DNA of 64,000 bases from Vermamoeba vermiformis (Eukaryota > Tubulinea > Echinamoebida): positions 1 through 64,000 of the forward strand of contig JBEWZL010000003.1 in the NCBI GenBank assembly GCA_045837725.1. Direction: 5' to 3'. The position numbers and the translations under genes were made by a program. Shown one piece after another: positions 59,798-64,000 of the stretch. Under the pieces are notes generated by a model. That model worked only from the letters and a program-made list of their open reading frames with translations. It did no database searches and had not been told where the DNA came from. Positions within the stretch are counted from its first letter, which is position 1. The number at the start of each line of letters is the position of its first letter.

Positions 59798-61273
59798 ACG
59801 ACCACCAACTCCGAAGAAGAGCGGATCTGTCGTTAAGGATACGTTAGGCTAGCGGGTAGATTAATAGATTAAAACACAAGCGATTTTCAAGAGTGGAAAC
59901 CCAAATGCTTGATCCGTCACGACGTCAGCGCTGCTTACAGAGTTGACGTTACCGCGAACTAATTCGGGAGTGGTAGACTCTGCGTAGAATAAGCACTTGA
60001 AGAAGAGACAAACAATAAGTTTTAGTAACTGGTCTTTATTAGGTCGTTAATACACTGTGATTAGGGTTATTATGCAAGAACCCATATGCTGTTAGCTTGC
60101 TAGCGATTCCTGTTAACATGAAGTTAGCGGTCAATGCAAGGAGACAGCTCATAGGCAAAAAGGGTCGAATTGGGATTGGATCAGACAGCACTTTTTATCG
60201 TGCGATTTTGTCACACTTAAATGCCTGTACTCGCGGAGGGTTCTAGAAAGCCGAGGCTTTCATCCGGGCACAGGCTCGAGGTTAGGCTATCCATCATTTG
60301 AAGATCGACCGAAGATCAAGATCACTCAGGCCAAAAGAAAAAAACTTTACCTTTGTCCGCCATGCACCCTGCGGTTTGCTTGCTATTCAACCGTATGGCT
60401 TGGAACTGCAGCGCACAGGAGCCGGCACCGTTCGAACGCATCTAATCGCGAATCAGAATCTGAAATGAGCAAAAATATAACCAAATAAATTTAAAAAAAA
60501 TTGTGAGTGACTCAGATCTTATCAGAAGTCATCAAGAGAAATTCTGACATATGCTTGTCGTTTGTGTAGTTTAAATCCCGGTCACTCGATCCAAGATCGT
60601 CAAACAACCCAATAAAATTTACCTTTCAGTGCTTGCCTGGCATGCTCAACTACTTTTATATCCTAAACTTGAGATGGGTATTAGTAAATTGCTCTAAGCG
60701 ATCGTAAAAAATAAGCAAAAAGTGTTTAAAGAAAAGCGATCAGAAACCGCGTCCCTGGCAAGAGACGGGCCAATGAAAATATGTAATCTTAGTCGTCATT
60801 TGGGGAAAGAAATTTGTCATCACTTCTTTTCTTTGTAATTGATATCAATAGGTGGATCCAAAGTAAAAGGTTTACTTACTCATTGCCTAAGCATATGACT
60901 GGACGGCACTAAGTCAATTGCATGACTAGTGTTCAATGTTATGAGGATTAGAGAATAATGAAACAATAGAAGGCCCAACAAACAAATCTCGAGCGATTGA
61001 GGGCTTGGCTGAAAAAACGTGGCTTGAAATTTTTGGCTTGATTTTTTTTAAGGAACTAAAAATACCGTTCGGCACAACCTGGGCAAGTCCTAAGATGAAT
61101 ACGACATACGGCGTTTAGCTTAGTGCCAAGAAGCTAGTCTATAGTTTCGCTATTATACAATGACCAAGATTATAATTTCGTGCGGGATCGGCGCCGACAA
61201 CGCAGTTTACGCTTCATAAGGGCTGTATCTCCTTGAAACTGTACAATTTTTACTTAATTTACGAGGTATGAAA
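59798..61273. other. Long gap with a possible short spliced transcript
   Basis: No conventional gene is clear. On the minus strand an ATG at 60363 with GTAAAG after four codons could splice (acceptor at 60110-60111) to 60039-60109 and give a 27-residue peptide. AATAAA overlaps the stop. Its intron holds nested inverted repeats at 60223-60275. The remainder should include the HSP70 promoter and the 3' end of the kinase gene. I see no tRNA or known snRNA. Confidence 0.4.
60223..60275. repeat. Nested inverted repeats, possible structured RNA
   Basis: Three stems nest inside each other: 60223-60228 with 60270-60275, 60234-60237 with 60263-60266, and 60246-60250 with 60257-60261 around a six-base loop. 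Symmetry like this is uncommon by chance in a 53-base span. It lies in the putative intron of the short spliced frame, on the minus strand. Confidence 0.5.
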
Positions 61274-63067
61274 TTACAATCCGTTAAATTTTAGCTTATT
61301 CGCAACAAAAATGTTTCTAAACAATCGTTCCATATCCTCTTTACTGGCGGCACGTTTTAGCCAAGGATGCTAAAGAAATTAATGTTAATATCTTGCTATC
61401 GATGTCATTGGGTTCTAGTATTGCTACTTACAGCTAATAGTTGTTTAACTGTCCAGCGTTGGGCAGGTACGATCTGTAAACAATGGGACATAAAATCCTT
61501 AAACTCGTTCGAGAACCGTTTGGGATCTTCAAAAGGGTCGGGATAGCCATCGGTAACAGCTACAAACATCGCCTAGTAAGAAAGAAATCAATACAATGCA
61601 CTTGCTATAATAAGAAAAATCGGTACGAAAATACGGTTGGATTAAGTAATCCCGAGAATAGAACTCCCATATTTACCTTTATCGATGACTTGCGGTTTGG
61701 CGGGTGACCGTTGGCAAGCTCCATTAGACATACACCTAGTGACCAGACATCCACGGGTAAACCGTGAGGATCCCGACGAATCATTTCTGGCGGCATCCAA
61801 AACGGTGATCCAACCATATGAACGACTTCTCCTTGAGACACATCGGAGCAGAGACCAAAATCGACTAAACGAGTAAATAATTAGTACAAGGTTTAGCCTC
61901 CTACGAGTTATTGTTCCGCCGATTTCCTTTTTTAAACAATAGTAACAAATAATTGTACGTACTGAGCTTTACGGAGCCATCGTTGAAGTCTAGCATAATA
62001 TTCGCCGATTTTAGATCTCGGTGCATTAACTGATTATCGTGTAAAAAGTCTAAAGCGAAGAGGATCTGTTGACAGATGTACGCAATTTGATCTTCTTCAA
62101 ACTTATGGACGGCGACGGCCTATAATGGCAAATCGATTAATACAATTGAATACACCGCAACGACTGTTTATCGCATACTTGTGTTAGCGTGCCTCCCTGC
62201 ATATATTCTGTCATGAGCCATATTTCATCGCCAACCAAGTACGACCTTAGATACTTGATGATATTGGGATGCTTTGCATATTGTAAGAACCGCATTTCCT
62301 AGCGACGAGAAATCAAGCGATTAGTTTCAAGAACACTTTGACACGTATCAAGCGCCATTATCGAACGTACTTGGAAGTTTTTGCGTTGTTGCTTGCTCGT
62401 TACGTGAGGTATTCTTTTGACGGCTATCTTTCCTTTATCCTTGACAGACTTGACCATGAATACTCGGCCAAACCCTCTATCGATGGAAGATTGTTAGGCG
62501 GAAATAAACGCGAAATTTCAGAAAAGTAATCCTTGGCGGATTTGAACTCCGACGAGGCGCAATCTTGTTGAAAAGTTTGAATACTAAATGAAACTTACCC
62601 TTTACCGATCTGTATAACGAATTTGTAGTTCCTCTTTTTAAAATCCTTTGCTAGTAGTTCCTCTGAAATGCAAGATTTAGTTTCAGATTCACGATCAGAC
62701 GGCAAATTTTGCGGAATCATACCTGCTTCTGCTTCCAATGAATTTACTGAAACTATGCTGTCCGATACTTTTGAAGGTCCATTATTGTATCGCCGCTGCT
62801 GGGGCTTATGTCGATTTTTGTATTGCTCAGTTGTGTAAAAATTGTGCTTCGTTTTAAAGTGTAGAATGTTGATTACGTATGAGAAGAATTTATCTGCATC
62901 CGTCTCTGATATTTCTGATTTAATTACTTTCCTCCTTAGATCTTCGGGCAACTCCTATTAAAAAAAACAGATTTTGACATATTAGCAATTTTAAAAAATA
63001 TCGCAGCATTCTTTAGACTTACATCGAATGAATCTACTATATACGTCTTGCGCTGATAATCCACCAT
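61274..63067 (-). CDS. PAK-like STE20 serine/threonine kinase
   Basis: Exons 63023-63067, 62599-62954, 62371-62476, 62179-62298, 61963-62119, 61677-61864, 61432-61572 and 61274-61369 (402 residues). The kinase core is complete: IGKGGFGRVF, the ATP-site Lys in KIAVKRI, HRDLKSANIML, IDFGLCSD, GSPFWMPPEMI and PVDVWSLGVCLMELANG. These features place it in the STE20/PAK group. Before it, residues 15-55 (DELPEDLRRKVIKSEISETD...) resemble the inhibitory half of a p21-binding domain, but the CRIB core (ISxPxxFxHxxHVG) is not present. A stop codon stands in frame just before the ATG, so no longer N-terminus is visible unless an upstream exon exists. Confidence 0.93.
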
Positions 63068-63305
63068 TATTAGTTATATTTACAGGATGAATTCTTTTGT
63101 TTTGAGATGCGCGTCGAGCGTAGTGACTATTTACAAATATGAAAAGCGCACGTTGTTATTTATGATTGGCCCTACTGAGCACGGTCTATAAAATCTTTTT
63201 GATTTTTGCGCTTGACGTGTTCGATCTTCTGTTGTTTTGTTTCCGTCTTCAAAAAAACTAAAAAAAATTGCAACGAAACAAAAAAAGCCTTGGGAACCGG
63301 AAGAA

Positions 63306-63831
63306 TTAATCCTTAATCGTAAACCACTCCGCCAGGGCCATGACACCGAGAAAGCAGTCGGATTTTAGCTCCGCCGCGAAAATTTGTTTGGGGCCTTGCT
63401 GAAACATGACCTTATTTGGGAGATTTTCTTGAGATTGTCGGGATCCGCTATCGACCTGGTTGACCGGCGATGGGCTCTTGACATCTTGAGAGCGGAAGGA
63501 CAAACGTTATATGTATGGTTCCGCTTTAATCTTTGCCCTTGGCGCTGGGTTCACGAAGGGACCATCCAAGGTTCGAACAATTTGAAAGGCGTACAAAATT
63601 CCTCTTTTAGAGCAACGGAATATGAATTTCAGGTATAAAATGGACCGAACCGACAAAGGTAAGCGATAGTCACTAGCTACGAGATCGCGCATCTAAAATT
63701 GAAATTGAATCTGATCGCTTACCGCTACGACGCCTCCAGCTTCTTCTGATCGTTTGGCCATTACTACTTCTCCAGCGTCTACGTTCACAACGGGCTTTTC
63801 TTTTGCGGGCACTACCTTGGTAATCTCAACA
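63306..63831 (-). CDS. 3' part of an unidentified gene at the window edge
   Basis: An exon at 63723-63831 has a good acceptor and a GTAAGC donor and reads EITKVVPAKEKPVVNVDAG and onward. A downstream frame ending at 63306 (LKSDCFLGVMALAEWFTIKD at the end) could be its last exon if joined at an acceptor near 63456, in phase. A possible middle exon around 63507-63692 is open but ends in its own stop. The structure is uncertain, the 5' end is outside the window, and I do not recognise the protein. Confidence 0.35.
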
Positions 63832-64000
63832 CTAAATAGAGGTGCGGATTAACCACTGATATTAAGTAATGTATAAAACTAAATAAGGATTATCGAAAAT
63901 GGAGTATACATAATAGTTCCTCCTTACGGAGGCATATTAAATACGAGACCAATCCGTAGATACTATTTTTTGGGGCTGCAAGATCAAGCAAAAAATTGAA

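Noticed and set aside
62520-62570. Sequence resembling a tRNA T-arm on the minus strand (ggagttcaaatcc)
   Set aside because: No cloverleaf or A box could be built around it, and it lies in an intron of the kinase gene.

Overview
This window is nuclear DNA of an intron-rich, gene-dense eukaryote, most likely a protist. Nearly every gene has several short GT-AG introns, mostly 45-60 bases and starting GTAAGT or GTACGT. Genes sit tens to a few hundred bases apart and all families are eukaryotic (proteasome beta subunit, prefoldin, PP2A B55, PAK-type kinase, class C GPCR, dihydrolipoamide dehydrogenase, HSP70). An actin-fragmin-kinase-like domain, Asn and poly-Ser runs, and a fimbrin-type actin binder point to an amoebozoan. 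That is an inference, not proven. Exon models were built by hand; in every complete gene the reading phase closes across all junctions.

Layout. 1-1470: 3' part of an unrecognised Lys-rich gene (+). 1985-6128: a DIRS-like tyrosine-recombinase retroelement (-), whole-looking in its coding parts. About 6375-7560: a stretch almost free of CpG, running into the last exon of a GH31 alpha-glucosidase (-). Then an ABCG half transporter (-), a class C GPCR (+), a WH2/poly-Pro/actin-fragmin-kinase/nitrilase/propeller fusion (-), a glycerophosphodiester phosphodiesterase (-), a PA-domain 7TM protein (-), a Nudix hydrolase (-), an EGF-like 7TM protein (-), and a fimbrin-CH/coiled-coil/PH protein (-). 31512-38657: a 2007-residue, probably mitochondrial protein (+). 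39131-44330: an F-box/PP2A-B55 fusion (+), prefoldin 6 (-) and proteasome beta-2 type subunit (+). 44639-49302: a DUF455 protein (-), a small DUF4190-like membrane protein (+) and a CHID1-like chitinase-fold protein (+). 50012-54700: F-box/LRR (+), a SAP-like tail-anchored protein (-), and an F-box/eEF1A-like pseudo-GTPase fusion (+). 54790-63067: dihydrolipoamide dehydrogenase (-), HSC70 (-), a 1.5 kb gap with a possible intronic structured RNA, and a PAK-like kinase (-). The right edge holds part of one more gene.

Themes. Three genes concern membrane sensing (class C GPCR, PA-7TM, EGF-7TM) and lie within 14 kb. Two join actin-binding modules to new partners (WH2/actin-kinase/nitrilase; CH-CH/PH). 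Several concern proteostasis (prefoldin 6, proteasome beta, three F-box genes, HSC70). The most striking candidates for undescribed biology are the actin-kinase/nitrilase fusion and the two F-box fusions. Also notable are a 118-base copy of the HSP70 5' flank inside a CHID1 intron and the CpG desert beside the retroelement.
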